Positions 34,035-43,450 of a stretch of 64,000 nucleotides of DNA are shown one piece after another. The DNA lies in the NCBI GenBank assembly GCA_020634035.1, contig JACKCM010000004.1:682001-746000 (forward strand), in the 5' to 3' direction. Position numbers and translations under genes: made by a program. Numbering within the stretch: the stretch's first letter is position 1; each line of letters begins with the position of its first letter. This DNA comes from Candidatus Obscuribacterales bacterium. Lineage in GTDB: Bacteria; Cyanobacteriota; Vampirovibrionia; Obscuribacterales; Obscuribacteraceae. Below the pieces are notes generated by a model. It saw nothing but the letters and a program-made list of their open reading frames with translations, ran no database searches and had not been told where the DNA came from.

Positions 34035-35348
34035 CTATTTGCTTCCGCTTTTGGCAAGTTCGAAGTTGGGTTTCAAGCCGCTCCAGCAATCTTGATAATT
34101 TTTCTGCCGTAGCTCCGATTCCATGGCGAAACGAGTCGGTTTATAAACAAGGGAGCTTTCGAACATAAAAGCCATGGTCTTTTCGATTTTCACCGGTTTG
34201 AGTTCGACATTTGAAGATTGCTCGAAAGTGTCGGTATCGGGACCATGGGCTGACATGCAGTTGTGCAAGCTGCCGCCGCCCGGCAGGAAGCCTTCTTGTT
34301 TGGCGTCGTAGACCCCTTCGATTAAGCCCATGTATTCGCTCATGAAATTGCGGTGATAGTAGGGGGGACGGAAGGTGTTCTCCGCCACCATCCAGCGTGG
34401 TGGAAAGATGACGAAATCGAGATTGGACATCCCTGGAATCTCCGAAGGAGAAGAGAGCACCGTGAAGATGGAGGGATCCGGGTGATCGTTGCTGACGGTG
34501 TTGATCACGTTGAATCGTCTCAGATCGTATTTGTAGGGATAATAGTTGCCGTGCCATGCCACCACATCAAGGGGGCTGTGATCGCATTCGCTTCTCCAGA
34601 GAGAGCCGTTGAACTTGGTGATAAGCTCGAAGCTGCCTTTCTTTCTTTCGTAAGCTGCAGTCGGTGCCAGGAAGTCCCGGGGATTAGCCAACCCATTGGC
34701 TCCTATCGGCCCTAAATAAGGCAGTCTCAGATGAGGACCGTAGTTCTCGCATATATAACCACGGGCGATGCCATCGAGCAGATCGACTTTGAATTTTACT
34801 CCCCTTGGAACAACGGCAATCTCAAGAGGCTCTAATTCTATGATGCCGAATTCGGTGCATAGTTTCAGACGCCCTTGCTGGGGGACTATCAGCAGTTCAC
34901 CGTCCGAATCGAAGAAATAGCGATCTCCCATATCACGGTTTATAGAATACAGGTGCACCGCAGAACCCCTGACACTACCTTCGGTGCCATTGCCGCAGAT
35001 AGTCACCATCCCTTCCAGAAAGTCACAGGGCTTGGTCTTATCGGGGTCCGGCATCGGACTCCAGCGCAGCTGATCAGGAGAGGCTTCGACTTCATCGAAG
35101 GGACAACTTTTAAGCAGCGGCAGCTCGAATTTCTCGAAAGCAGAGTGGACCACGGAAGGTTGAATTCTGTAGAGCCAGCTTCTCAAGTTCTCGTGGCGCA
35201 TTGCTAGAAAAGACGTCCCCGAGAGCTGTTCGGCATAGAGACCGAGCGGTGCTTTCTGGGGGGAGTTCTGACCAATTGGCAGAGCGCCTTTTTCTGCTTC
35301 GGTTTCGAAGTGGTTACCCATTCCCGACTGGTATCGAATATCGCCCAT
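34035..35348 (-). CDS. hmgA: homogentisate 1,2-dioxygenase
   Basis: 437 residues, the family length. The start MGDIRYQSGMGNHFETEA and the blocks WLYRIQPSVVHSAF, YFFDSDGELLIVPQQGRL and GYICENYGPHLRLPYLGPIG are characteristic. The iron ligands sit in PPYYHRNFMSEYMGLI (His and Glu) and SLHNCMSAHGPD (second His). The enzyme opens the ring of homogentisate to maleylacetoacetate with O2 in tyrosine and phenylalanine breakdown. No fumarylacetoacetase, maleylacetoacetate isomerase or 4-hydroxyphenylpyruvate dioxygenase gene is near, so the pathway must be spread over the genome. Divergent from the LRR lipoprotein gene. Confidence 0.93.
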   Translation of the reverse strand: MGDIRYQSGMGNHFETEAEKGALPIGQNSPQKAPLGLYAEQLSGTSFLAMRHENLRSWLYRIQPSVVHSAFEKFELPLLKSCPFDEVEASPDQLRWSPMPDPDKTKPCDFLEGMVTICGNGTEGSVRGSAVHLYSINRDMGDRYFFDSDGELLIVPQQGRLKLCTEFGIIELEPLEIAVVPRGVKFKVDLLDGIARGYICENYGPHLRLPYLGPIGANGLANPRDFLAPTAAYERKKGSFELITKFNGSLWRSECDHSPLDVVAWHGNYYPYKYDLRRFNVINTVSNDHPDPSIFTVLSSPSEIPGMSNLDFVIFPPRWMVAENTFRPPYYHRNFMSEYMGLIEGVYDAKQEGFLPGGGSLHNCMSAHGPDTDTFEQSSNVELKPVKIEKTMAFMFESSLVYKPTRFAMESELRQKNYQDCWSGLKPNFELAKSGSK

Positions 35349-35474
35349 GGATTCTAATCCCCCGCCTGTGGTTCGCAGACCGCTACAAACTTTAATTACA
35401 TAAGAATAACAACTTGCTCAGCTTTTAAGCCCTGGCCTCAAAGTTACCGTAATATTTGGCAGGTCGGGCATTTG

Positions 35475-36380
35475 ATGCAAAGAGGTGAATCGAAATTGAA
35501 TCGAATCCAGAGGCTGGTATTTCTGCTTGGTGTCGTGGTCATTGCCCTGATGGGCTCCTGTCCTCCATGGAAAGAAGCGGGACCCAAAGGCCTTCCTGTT
35601 GACTACGCTCCGATCTACAGTCCTCCGAAACCGTTGAATCCGGCTAAAGGCCTGGAGATAGACTTTGCCCGCTTGCTTTTGCAGATTGGTGTGGCAGGGG
35701 TTCTGACCGGGGGATTGATCACCGCCTCTTCCACCCAGCCGGAGAAACTGGAAGATAAGTCAGGTTCGGGCTCCAGTTCCGGCTCTATCGAGTCGAAGCC
35801 GATAGCTATCAAGAAGCTTGAAATCGAAGAAGAAGATGACGAAGACGAAGACGATGATCTTGATGTCGGCGAAACAGTTTTGATCAACTTTCCAAAAGGA
35901 AAGGTTCTGGGAGAGCTGCTTGTGGAAGCTACCGACGATCCGGATTCCTGGGACTGGTATGCCAATGTGGATGGTCCTGTGAAAATGCCGCTTGACAAAC
36001 CGGTCCAGCTCGAAATAGTCAAGAAAGATTCTGTCGACCTCGGCTTTCTCACCTTGCTCAAACCGGACAGTCTTCATTCTATCGATCTGACCAACTGCCG
36101 CCTGAACGACTGGGAACTCTCCAATCTCAGCGGTCTCAAGGGTTTGAAAGAGATAGATCTAACCGGCGCCAGCATAGGCAGTGAGGCGCTCACTTATTTT
36201 GATAATCTGGAGAATCTTGAAAAGCTCTGGTTGGACGGCACCAATGTTGATGATCAATCGGTCGCATCTCTGGCGAAGCTCAAGAAGTTGAAAAAACTCT
36301 CCCTGCGCAAAACCAAGATCACTGATACCGCGGTAGAGAAACTCCGCGCTGATCTAAGTCAGTGCAAATTCGAGGTCTGA
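35475..36380 (+). CDS. LRR protein, candidate lipoprotein
   Basis: 301 residues from the ATG at 35475. The N-terminal segment (LVFLLGVVVIALMGSC) ends in a lipobox-like MGSC, so Cys29 may be lipidated. A second hydrophobic segment (GVAGVLTGGLITA, about 75-88) may be a membrane helix. An acidic cluster (IEEEDDEDEDDDLDVGE, about 115-131) follows, then the last 100 residues hold four leucine-rich repeats (LKGLKEIDLTGASIGSEALT, LENLEKLWLDGTNVDDQSVA, LKKLKKLSLRKTKITDTAVE). The repeat type is that of the C-terminal part of the kinase at 55397. Likely a protein-binding surface protein. Ten bases from the convergent proC. Confidence 0.65.
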   Translation: MQRGESKLNRIQRLVFLLGVVVIALMGSCPPWKEAGPKGLPVDYAPIYSPPKPLNPAKGLEIDFARLLLQIGVAGVLTGGLITASSTQPEKLEDKSGSGSSSGSIESKPIAIKKLEIEEEDDEDEDDDLDVGETVLINFPKGKVLGELLVEATDDPDSWDWYANVDGPVKMPLDKPVQLEIVKKDSVDLGFLTLLKPDSLHSIDLTNCRLNDWELSNLSGLKGLKEIDLTGASIGSEALTYFDNLENLEKLWLDGTNVDDQSVASLAKLKKLKKLSLRKTKITDTAVEKLRADLSQCKFEV

Positions 36381-36390
36381 GTTCAGATAC

Positions 36391-37206
36391 TCAACTTTCG
36401 ACTAATTCGCTCGCTCTTTTGGCCGCGGTGACCACGGCTTTGATCAGGGTTACCCGCAGCTTGCCTTCTTCCAACTCCATCAAACCATCTATGGTGCATC
36501 CGGCTGGAGTGGTGACCATGTCTTTGAGCAGGGCAGGATGGGCTTTCGATTCGAGCACCATTTTTGCCGCACCATACATGGTCTGAGCGGCTAATAGAGT
36601 CGAGGTATCTCTTGGAATACCAAGCTTGACCCCGGCTTCGGCCAGGGATTCAATCACCACATATAGATACGCCGGTCCGCTTGCCGAAAGGGCCGTGACT
36701 CCGTCCATGAGGGATTCGTCCAGGAAGACGGTCTCGCCCACGCATTTGAATATTTGCTCGGCCTGGGCGAGATGAATTTCCTTCGCGTGTTCGCCGCCGC
36801 AAAGACCGGTCATGCCCGCGTTCATTATCGACGGTGTGTTCGGCATCGCCCGAATAACCGGATTGTCGCCTTTCAATCTCTGTTGAATGTAGCTGGTGGT
36901 GATAGAGGCTGCCACCGAAATTATCAACTGTTCCGGTTTCAAAACAGGAGCTATTTGAGCCAGTATGCTCTCCATCTTCTGGGGCTTGACCGCCAGAATT
37001 ATTATGTCGGCACCATCCACGGCGGCTTTATTATCGAGTCCTGTGGCGACACCCAGCTTGTCTACTGCGCGCTTTACCGATTCTTCGTGCCCGACCGTTG
37101 CCCTGATATCGTCTTTGGCAAGACCGCTGTTTTTGAGAAGGCCCAGCACCAGGGCCTCGCCCAGTTTGCCCGCACCTATCAAAGTAAGCACTTTATCTTC
37201 CAGCAT
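36391..37206 (-). CDS. proC: pyrroline-5-carboxylate reductase
   Basis: 271 residues. The NADPH-binding start LTLIGAGKLGEALVLGL, then ILAVKPQKM, VIRAMPNTPSIMNAGMTGL, the active-site block VTALSASGPAYLYVVIESLA, and TTPAGCTIDGLMELEEGKLR (the C-terminal signature) are all present. The enzyme reduces 1-pyrroline-5-carboxylate to proline in the cytoplasm, the last step of proline synthesis. Full length with no missing motif. The quinone oxidoreductase gene lies 28 bp upstream on the same strand, so they probably share a transcript. Confidence 0.93.
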   Translation of the reverse strand: MLEDKVLTLIGAGKLGEALVLGLLKNSGLAKDDIRATVGHEESVKRAVDKLGVATGLDNKAAVDGADIIILAVKPQKMESILAQIAPVLKPEQLIISVAASITTSYIQQRLKGDNPVIRAMPNTPSIMNAGMTGLCGGEHAKEIHLAQAEQIFKCVGETVFLDESLMDGVTALSASGPAYLYVVIESLAEAGVKLGIPRDTSTLLAAQTMYGAAKMVLESKAHPALLKDMVTTPAGCTIDGLMELEEGKLRVTLIKAVVTAAKRASELVES

Positions 37207-37234
37207 CTATCGCATTTCTCCTGCTATGAGACTC

Positions 37235-38230
37235 TCAGTCCGTCAGTATTATCTTGCCCGTTGAATTTCTTGCGGCCAGAAGCTCGTGGGCGGCTTTTGC
37301 TTCGGCCAGTTTGAAGCGGTGGTTAATCTTCAGTTTAAGCCAGCCTGCTTTGATGCCATGGAGGACATCATCGGCTCTGGTTCTTATCTCTTCTTCACTC
37401 AAGAGATAGTCGAAAAGAGAGCCACCGCAAACGCGCAGGGATTTTTTCTGATACTCGTTGGCAGAGATAGGCTCAGCTGGTCCCGATGCCGACCCGAAAA
37501 TCACAATGGTCCCTCTTCGGCAGACGGCATCGAGATTGCCGGCCATCGTCGCTTTTCCCACCCCGTCTATGATCAACTCGCATTTGCTGTTGCCTGTCAA
37601 CCGATCTATTTCAGCCGGAAAATGTTTCAGAGAATAATTGATCACGCTGGAGCAGCCGTTCGCCAGGGCATATTTCCCTTTCTCGTCGGTGGAGACGGTG
37701 CCTATAACTCTTGCGCCAAGATGATTTGCCCACTGGGTCAGAAGGGTGCCCATCCCGCCTGCAGCAGCGTGGATGAGGACCACCATATCCGGTCTGACTT
37801 TGACATATTCGGTAAGCAGATACTGGGTGGTCATGCCCATCAATGGAAATGCCGCACCCATTTCGAAATCGATAAAATCAGGCAGAGGAATGAGAATCGA
37901 GGCGTCGACGTTGGCGTCTCTTGCATAGCAGCCCTGGTGTCCTACGAAGGCAACCCGGTCGCCGACGGACACTGATTCGACATCTGGTCCAAGCGCTTCG
38001 ACTACCCCGGAGGCTTCCAGTCCCGGAGTGAACGGCGCTTCGACTATATAGCGACCGCTTCTCTGATAGATGTCAATGTAATTCACGCCTACTGCTTTGA
38101 TGGCAATGCGTGCCTGACCGGCAGATGGCGGTGCTATGTCGATCTCTTCGAGGCGCATCACCTCTGGTCCGCCAGGAGCTGTGATGCGAATCGCTTCTGT
38201 CTTTGTTTTGAGATTTTGGCTATTGGTCAT
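37235..38230 (-). CDS. zinc-independent quinone oxidoreductase (MDR family)
   Basis: 331 residues. GroES-like N-terminal domain (VGVNYIDIYQRSGRY and FTPGLEASGVVEALGPDVES) followed by a Rossmann domain with VLIHAAAGGMGTLLTQWANH, matching the AAGGVG NADPH motif of QorA-type quinone reductases. The zinc ligands of alcohol dehydrogenases are absent. Such enzymes reduce quinones by one electron with NADPH, or act on 2-alkenals. The C-terminal LAEAKAAHELLAARNSTGKI is typical. First gene of a probable two-gene unit with proC. Confidence 0.87.
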   Translation of the reverse strand: MTNSQNLKTKTEAIRITAPGGPEVMRLEEIDIAPPSAGQARIAIKAVGVNYIDIYQRSGRYIVEAPFTPGLEASGVVEALGPDVESVSVGDRVAFVGHQGCYARDANVDASILIPLPDFIDFEMGAAFPLMGMTTQYLLTEYVKVRPDMVVLIHAAAGGMGTLLTQWANHLGARVIGTVSTDEKGKYALANGCSSVINYSLKHFPAEIDRLTGNSKCELIIDGVGKATMAGNLDAVCRRGTIVIFGSASGPAEPISANEYQKKSLRVCGGSLFDYLLSEEEIRTRADDVLHGIKAGWLKLKINHRFKLAEAKAAHELLAARNSTGKIILTD

Positions 38231-38359
38231 AAACTTTGTCGTGGTCTACTCTTAATTGACCATCTCATTATCAGAGACCGGGTCGAGATATTCAAGCGGA
38301 CCTGATCATAGATCCTGTAATATCTTTTAGTGGGTTTCTTTCGGTCGGGTGTTACAAAG

Positions 38360-41119
38360 ATGATCGCCACGATATTCCAGAAGATATTCCGAAGAGATTT
38401 CAATCCGGAGACGACGAAGCGTATCAACCGCGTTCTCAACCGGATAAACTTTCGCACCATTTTCTATATCGGCGGACTGGTCCTTTTGACCGGGCTGGCT
38501 TTCGGTGTTGCAATAGATGGTTTCTTCGTCGCCGATGATATGTGGCAGGTCAATTTTGCCGACAAAGTTTTGCGCGGTGGCAGGACCGAATTGATATGGC
38601 GTAACTTCACCTCTAACTATCTCCAGATTCCCAGTCTGGATTTTTATCGTCCGCTTCTAGGTTTTACCTTCTTGATGGACTACGCAATATATGGAGTGCG
38701 AGCCTGGGGCTATCATCTCACCAGTCTGCTTCTTTATCTATGTAGTGTCATCCTCATTTTTATCCTCTTTCGGCGTATGACCAGAACCTGGCCAGAGAAT
38801 GGCTCCCAGTCGGTCGCTTACCTGGGAGCAGCACTATTTGCGGTGTCACCACTCCATTGCGAGGATGTCTGCTGGATCTCCGGACGTGCGGATTTATTAG
38901 CGGCGCCGTTTTACTTGCTTTCGCTCTGGTCTCTGGTAAAGAGCCATCAAGAGAAGAATAAGACTTTCTACCTTCTCTCTCTTGCGTTTTTTGTTCTGAC
39001 CATGCTCAGCAAAGAGATCGGCATCGGTCTGCCTGTTGTGATAGCGGCTTATTATTTCATCTGGCCAAAGGAAGATGAGTATCTGATTCCGGTAGATATC
39101 GAAAGACCTAAATTCGGTACCACGAAGTTTCAGCAGGATCGTCTGACTCGACACAAAGCCCATATAGAGATGGTGCTCAAAGAGAAGAGAAAGAAGCAGA
39201 AAAAGAAAGAAGAGAAGCGCAAGGTCAAGGTGGATGAGGCCTCCAGTGTTGAGCCAGTCGAAATTATAGATGGAGATTCTGAAGATTCGGAAGATAATTC
39301 CGAGATGAGCAAAAAAGAGCGTTTTGTCTTCGCCTTGAAAAATACCGCTCCTTTTATCGTAATCGCCTTCATTTATCTGGGCATCCGCTATATGGCGCTT
39401 GGCACTATTATCGGTGGCTATGGAGGAATGATCGGCAGTTCTCTGGATCAGCATTTGATCCTGCGCTGGCTAGACCTCAGTTATCTCGTCCGGACTCTTA
39501 TACCTATTCCTCAAGCAATTGCGGCTCAATCCGAGACACCATACTGGACCATCGCTATCTGCCTTGTCGCTTGTCTGGCTATCGGTCTGATACGAGTTTT
39601 TGCAAAAAGCGATCCAAGAAAATGGGTTTGCTTTTTGATTATATGGATGCTTGCCACCACGCTGCCCCTGGTCAAGCTCTGGGGTGTGGGTCATGATCTG
39701 GAGACCAGCAGGCTGCTCTTCTTTTTTACCATGGCCTACAGCGCTCTGTGGCCGGTGCTCATGTTTCATCCGGCCCGGTTAAACGCCGGTTATAAAATGC
39801 CCCGCGCGGCTGATGCTGCCCTTGGTATATTCAGTGCTTTAATACTGGCTTCGATGATCATCGCCTATGCCTGGACCGCTTTTTCTACCAGTGTTTTGTG
39901 GATGCTGGGCGGTCAGGAATTGAAATCGGTCTGGTTGCAGACCATAGAAAAAGCCGATCTTCTCGGCCCGGACGAGAAAATGATATTGCTCGGTATACCC
40001 AAGGATTACCATGGTGCACACGTCTCTTTCAACGGCTCGACATTTCATACTCTGTTGCGACCTCCGTTTACCCGGGACAATCTCTCTCAAAAGGTGCTTA
40101 CCTTCGAGCCTTATATAGTAGGACCGCCTGAAGTGATAAACTCTTCTCGCCTGCTCATGACCATGGCCACCGGTAAGGTGAAGCAAGTCTATGTCTGGAA
40201 TGCTCAGGCTCAGAAACTGGAGGTTGTTTCTTATAAGGGCAATTTCGATAGCGCTCCGGTTCTTGATCTGCCCCTGCATACTTCCGCAAAATCTGACGCG
40301 ACCGACACGCCGGTCTGGAAATTTGTCGGTAAAGGTAAAGCCAGCTACAAAAACGGCATGCTTTCCATCGAAGATACCGTGGATGGTGACGCTCTTACTC
40401 TTTCTGGTTTAAATCTGGTTCCGTTTACTTATAACTTCTTCGAAGCGGACATACGGGTAAGAACGAAAGACGGCTCTGATAAACAATCTAAAAAGGATCT
40501 GCGTGGTCTTATCCCGATGGCTCTATCCTGGAACCATTCTTCGGTGGATAGAAGCAGGTCGGACTGGATGGTTATCGCCGTCAAGCCTGACAAGCTCAAA
40601 GCTTTCGAGCCTCTTAAATTGAGACCTTCCCATTATTATCGCTGGTATACCGAAGGAGCGATAAAGTCTCTGATATTGCGGCTACCCGACGGGGTCTCGG
40701 TCGATATTAAAGGTATCAGGCTTATCCGGGGCGAGGATCAGATTCCTTTTGTCTATCTGCCGAAGCGACATCTGGAGCCGAACGGCGAGTATAAAATAGA
40801 GGATCTCAACAAAGAGACCATCGCTGCCTTCGATGCCGGAATGGTTAAGGGTGCAGTCGGAATCGAGGCGGAGCTTAGCCGAGCCAATTATTTCTTCGAC
40901 AACTATTTGATGTCCGATCACAGTCAGGCGGTGTTACGGAGATTAAAGCTGGACGCAGTATCCGGCAATATATCGCTCAAGCCCGAATTATTCGGGAAGC
41001 CGGCCTATTACCAGCTGCGCGTTCGCGCCCTCGATAAGAATGGAGAGCCTGTGGGGGTCTGGTCCGACCCGGTTACGATGTTGCGTGTCGGAGACGGTCT
41101 GGACACTTATATAGATTAA
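38360..41119 (+). CDS. large GT-C-type membrane glycosyltransferase, TMTC-like
   Basis: 919 residues from the ATG at 38360 (a GTG 30 bases earlier is open). About ten membrane helices in the first 520 residues. The first loop has FFVADDMWQVNFADKVLRGG with the acidic pair of GT-C enzymes; then LDFYRPLLGFTFLMDYAIYG, SPLHCEDVCWISGRADLLAA, the pattern of TMTC/PMT-like transferases that use lipid-linked sugars. A charged cytoplasmic insertion (about 260-325, many K and E) interrupts the helices. The C-terminal 380 residues are a soluble extracytoplasmic domain ending in a fibronectin-like strand set (YYQLRVRALDKNGEPVGVWS). It probably glycosylates surface proteins; substrate unknown. The glycosyltransferase gene at 41163 follows. 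Confidence 0.72.
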   Translation: MIATIFQKIFRRDFNPETTKRINRVLNRINFRTIFYIGGLVLLTGLAFGVAIDGFFVADDMWQVNFADKVLRGGRTELIWRNFTSNYLQIPSLDFYRPLLGFTFLMDYAIYGVRAWGYHLTSLLLYLCSVILIFILFRRMTRTWPENGSQSVAYLGAALFAVSPLHCEDVCWISGRADLLAAPFYLLSLWSLVKSHQEKNKTFYLLSLAFFVLTMLSKEIGIGLPVVIAAYYFIWPKEDEYLIPVDIERPKFGTTKFQQDRLTRHKAHIEMVLKEKRKKQKKKEEKRKVKVDEASSVEPVEIIDGDSEDSEDNSEMSKKERFVFALKNTAPFIVIAFIYLGIRYMALGTIIGGYGGMIGSSLDQHLILRWLDLSYLVRTLIPIPQAIAAQSETPYWTIAICLVACLAIGLIRVFAKSDPRKWVCFLIIWMLATTLPLVKLWGVGHDLETSRLLFFFTMAYSALWPVLMFHPARLNAGYKMPRAADAALGIFSALILASMIIAYAWTAFSTSVLWMLGGQELKSVWLQTIEKADLLGPDEKMILLGIPKDYHGAHVSFNGSTFHTLLRPPFTRDNLSQKVLTFEPYIVGPPEVINSSRLLMTMATGKVKQVYVWNAQAQKLEVVSYKGNFDSAPVLDLPLHTSAKSDATDTPVWKFVGKGKASYKNGMLSIEDTVDGDALTLSGLNLVPFTYNFFEADIRVRTKDGSDKQSKKDLRGLIPMALSWNHSSVDRSRSDWMVIAVKPDKLKAFEPLKLRPSHYYRWYTEGAIKSLILRLPDGVSVDIKGIRLIRGEDQIPFVYLPKRHLEPNGEYKIEDLNKETIAAFDAGMVKGAVGIEAELSRANYFFDNYLMSDHSQAVLRRLKLDAVSGNISLKPELFGKPAYYQLRVRALDKNGEPVGVWSDPVTMLRVGDGLDTYID

Positions 41120-41162
41120 CCTTTAGTTAATCGGCAGCTGAACTTGTTGTATAGTGGTGCAA

Positions 41163-42065
41163 ATGGGAAAGGCTGTAAGAATTCTAGTTCTGCACTGGCG
41201 AGGTATCGAGCATACCCGGGCCTGCCTTGCCTCTATTCGTACTCTTCAATATGACAACTTCAAAGTTCTGCTTGTCGATAACGGCTCTGAAGGGCAGGAC
41301 GGCGCTCTTCTGAAAGAGGAGTTTCCTGAAGTCGATCTTTTGCGGTTGGATTCTAACAAAGGTTTTTCCGGTGGTTGCAATGCCGGTATAGAATATTGTC
41401 TGGATGCCGGTGCCGACTATATCTGGTTGCTCAATAACGATGCCACTGTAGAACCCGCCACCCTGAGCGCTTTAGTAGATGCCGCCGACAGTGATACTGC
41501 CGCCGGTGCGGTGAGCGCCTGTATAGTCGAGAGAGATAAAGAAAACGGCCAGATCGTCAAGAGAGTGGGCCGTGGTGTGCTCGATATCTTCAACGCCAAG
41601 GCTCATTTGCGGGCGCCCGACAGTGAAGAGGTCAAAGAGTGCGACTGGATCTCGGGTTCCAATATGCTTTTGCGGGCTGATGCCTTGAGGCAGACCGGAG
41701 CCCTCAATGACGACTATTTCCTCTATTTCGAGGATGTCGAGATCTGCACTCGCTTGAAAGAGCACGGCTGGAAATGTCTGCTGGTTCCTTTTGCTTCGAT
41801 TGAGCATGTGGACGGTGCCTCCACCGAAGGTGAGTTCCTGAGCTGGCGCTATTATTATTACGCTCGCAATCGCCTTTTCTTCTTCTCTTCGTATCCCGGT
41901 ATTCTGACTCGGTTCTACTGTCTTGCCAGGATCTATTTGCATCTACTTAGGCATGCCCTGGTACTGCCTTTTAAAAGCGGAAAATCAAGAGCCAAGCTCG
42001 AAGCCGAGCGGCGCGCTTTCTTCGACTTTCTGGCAGGGGTGAAAGGCAAAGTCGACTTCAGTTAA
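41163..42065 (+). CDS. family 2 glycosyltransferase
   Basis: 300 residues from the ATG at 41163 (GTG codons just upstream are open). GT-A fold: VRILVLHWRGIEHTRACLAS, the VLLVDNGSEGQDG nucleotide-binding strand, NKGFSGGCNAGIEY, and the metal-site strand IWLLNNDATVEP. The DWISGSNMLLRADAL and YFLYFEDVEICTRLKEHGWK blocks match rhamnosyltransferase-type GT2 enzymes. It transfers a sugar from a nucleotide sugar to a lipid or glycan at the inner face of the membrane. It follows the GT-C gene by 43 bp, so both may serve one surface glycan. Confidence 0.85.
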   Translation: MGKAVRILVLHWRGIEHTRACLASIRTLQYDNFKVLLVDNGSEGQDGALLKEEFPEVDLLRLDSNKGFSGGCNAGIEYCLDAGADYIWLLNNDATVEPATLSALVDAADSDTAAGAVSACIVERDKENGQIVKRVGRGVLDIFNAKAHLRAPDSEEVKECDWISGSNMLLRADALRQTGALNDDYFLYFEDVEICTRLKEHGWKCLLVPFASIEHVDGASTEGEFLSWRYYYYARNRLFFFSSYPGILTRFYCLARIYLHLLRHALVLPFKSGKSRAKLEAERRAFFDFLAGVKGKVDFS

Positions 42066-42134
42066 TGTTCTATTGAGCTTCAGCAGATAGAATGATGCGG
42101 TCTCTTTGTTAGTTAGTTAGCTGGATTTAGGGCT

Positions 42135-43427
42135 ATGGAAATTTCGCAAGATAATATGGGAAAGCTGCCGTTCACTGCCGGTAGTATTACCGTGAGAAGA
42201 AGCATGAACAGTGCTCTGGCGGCTCTTGTCGTTGCCTGTCTGCTATCGTTCTTGCCGGTAAGAGCCGAAGAGACTGCCGCCGAACCCTCTCAGTGGGAGA
42301 AGCTCGAAGCCTCTGCCGAACAGGCTTTTGTGGATGAAGACTACGAAAAATCAAGAGAACTCTGGATGCAGGCTTTGAAGGTGGCTGAGTCTGATCCCAA
42401 GCAAGAGCTCAATGTCGCAACCACTTTGAATCAGCTGAATCACCTGTTCGTCTACACCAAAGAATATGAGAAAGCCAGCACGTTTCTAAAGCGAGCCCTC
42501 ACCATAAGAAAGAAACTGCTGGGCGAGAATCATATTCTTACGGCAGAGACGATCGGCAATCTTGCTCTCATAAGCCATAAGCTGGGTCATGATCACGAAG
42601 CCGAGGACCTTTATCTAGAGGCTTTGAAGATAAAAGAGAAATTGCTCGGAGAGAGTTCTCTCGAGTCTGCCACCACTTTGCATAATCTGGCGGAACTCTA
42701 CAGTCTTCATCGCGATTATCCGCGGGCCAAAGAGATGTATGAAAAGGTGCTGATCATCGACAGAAAAAAACGCGGTGATCATCATGTGGAGATAGTTCGG
42801 GATCTCACCAGCATGGGTGTGAATGCCTATAGATGCAAGCGCTACAAAGAAGCGATTGATTATTTTAATCAGGCGGAAGATGAGGCGTCGCATCAGGTGC
42901 GTTCCTACAAAATAGAGCTGGTGCCCATATATCATTATCTGGGTCTTTCTTACGGCAATTTGAAGCAGCACCAGAAGGCAAAAGAGTTTCACAAACTGGC
43001 CCACAGTCTGGGGACAGAGGTGCATGGCAAGCACCATCCGGCTAATACCATAGCCCTTTTGAATCTGGCCCAGGTTTGTGACGAGATGGGAGAGGACAAA
43101 GAGGCAGAGAGTATCTATCTAAAAGCGCTCAAACATGAACAGGAGCGTCCGAAGCCTAGCCCCTACCTGATAACCGAAGTCAATCTCGAACTGGCTCAGT
43201 ACTATCATCGTCACGACCTCGATGACGAGGCGGAGCGATTTTATCGAGAAGCTCTCAAGACCTATGAGCATCTTCCCGACTATAAGCAGCGCAAGCTCTA
43301 TGAGTTGCCGGTGGCATTCTCTGATCTTTTGACCAAGGTCGGCAAAAAAGATGAGGCCGACGAGGTCTCGAAGCGTTATTTGCATTTACACAGCCCGCAC
43401 AAGCTCGGTCATTTTCGAGTGGATTGA
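42135..43427 (+). CDS. exported kinesin-light-chain-type TPR protein
   Basis: 430 residues if begun at the ATG at 42135; the signal peptide (SALAALVVACLLSFLPVRAE) starts only at residue 25, so the ATG at 42207 (AGAAG upstream) is a good alternative start. The mature part has about eight 42-residue TPRs (TLNQLNHLFVYTKEYEKAST, TIGNLALISHKLGHDHEAED, TLHNLAELYSLHRDYPRAKE, and, further on, IALLNLAQVCDEMGEDKEAE). Same family as the proteins at 17435 and 23974. The following gene begins 24 bp downstream. Confidence 0.75.
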   Translation: MEISQDNMGKLPFTAGSITVRRSMNSALAALVVACLLSFLPVRAEETAAEPSQWEKLEASAEQAFVDEDYEKSRELWMQALKVAESDPKQELNVATTLNQLNHLFVYTKEYEKASTFLKRALTIRKKLLGENHILTAETIGNLALISHKLGHDHEAEDLYLEALKIKEKLLGESSLESATTLHNLAELYSLHRDYPRAKEMYEKVLIIDRKKRGDHHVEIVRDLTSMGVNAYRCKRYKEAIDYFNQAEDEASHQVRSYKIELVPIYHYLGLSYGNLKQHQKAKEFHKLAHSLGTEVHGKHHPANTIALLNLAQVCDEMGEDKEAESIYLKALKHEQERPKPSPYLITEVNLELAQYYHRHDLDDEAERFYREALKTYEHLPDYKQRKLYELPVAFSDLLTKVGKKDEADEVSKRYLHLHSPHKLGHFRVD

Positions 43428-43450
43428 GTTGGTGAGCGGAGGGTAGAAAA

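Noticed and set aside
38227..38460. 77-codon minus-strand frame between the quinone oxidoreductase and glycosyltransferase genes
   Set aside because: It overlaps both neighbours' starts and is full of Arg/Lys without pattern; the gap is a divergent promoter region.
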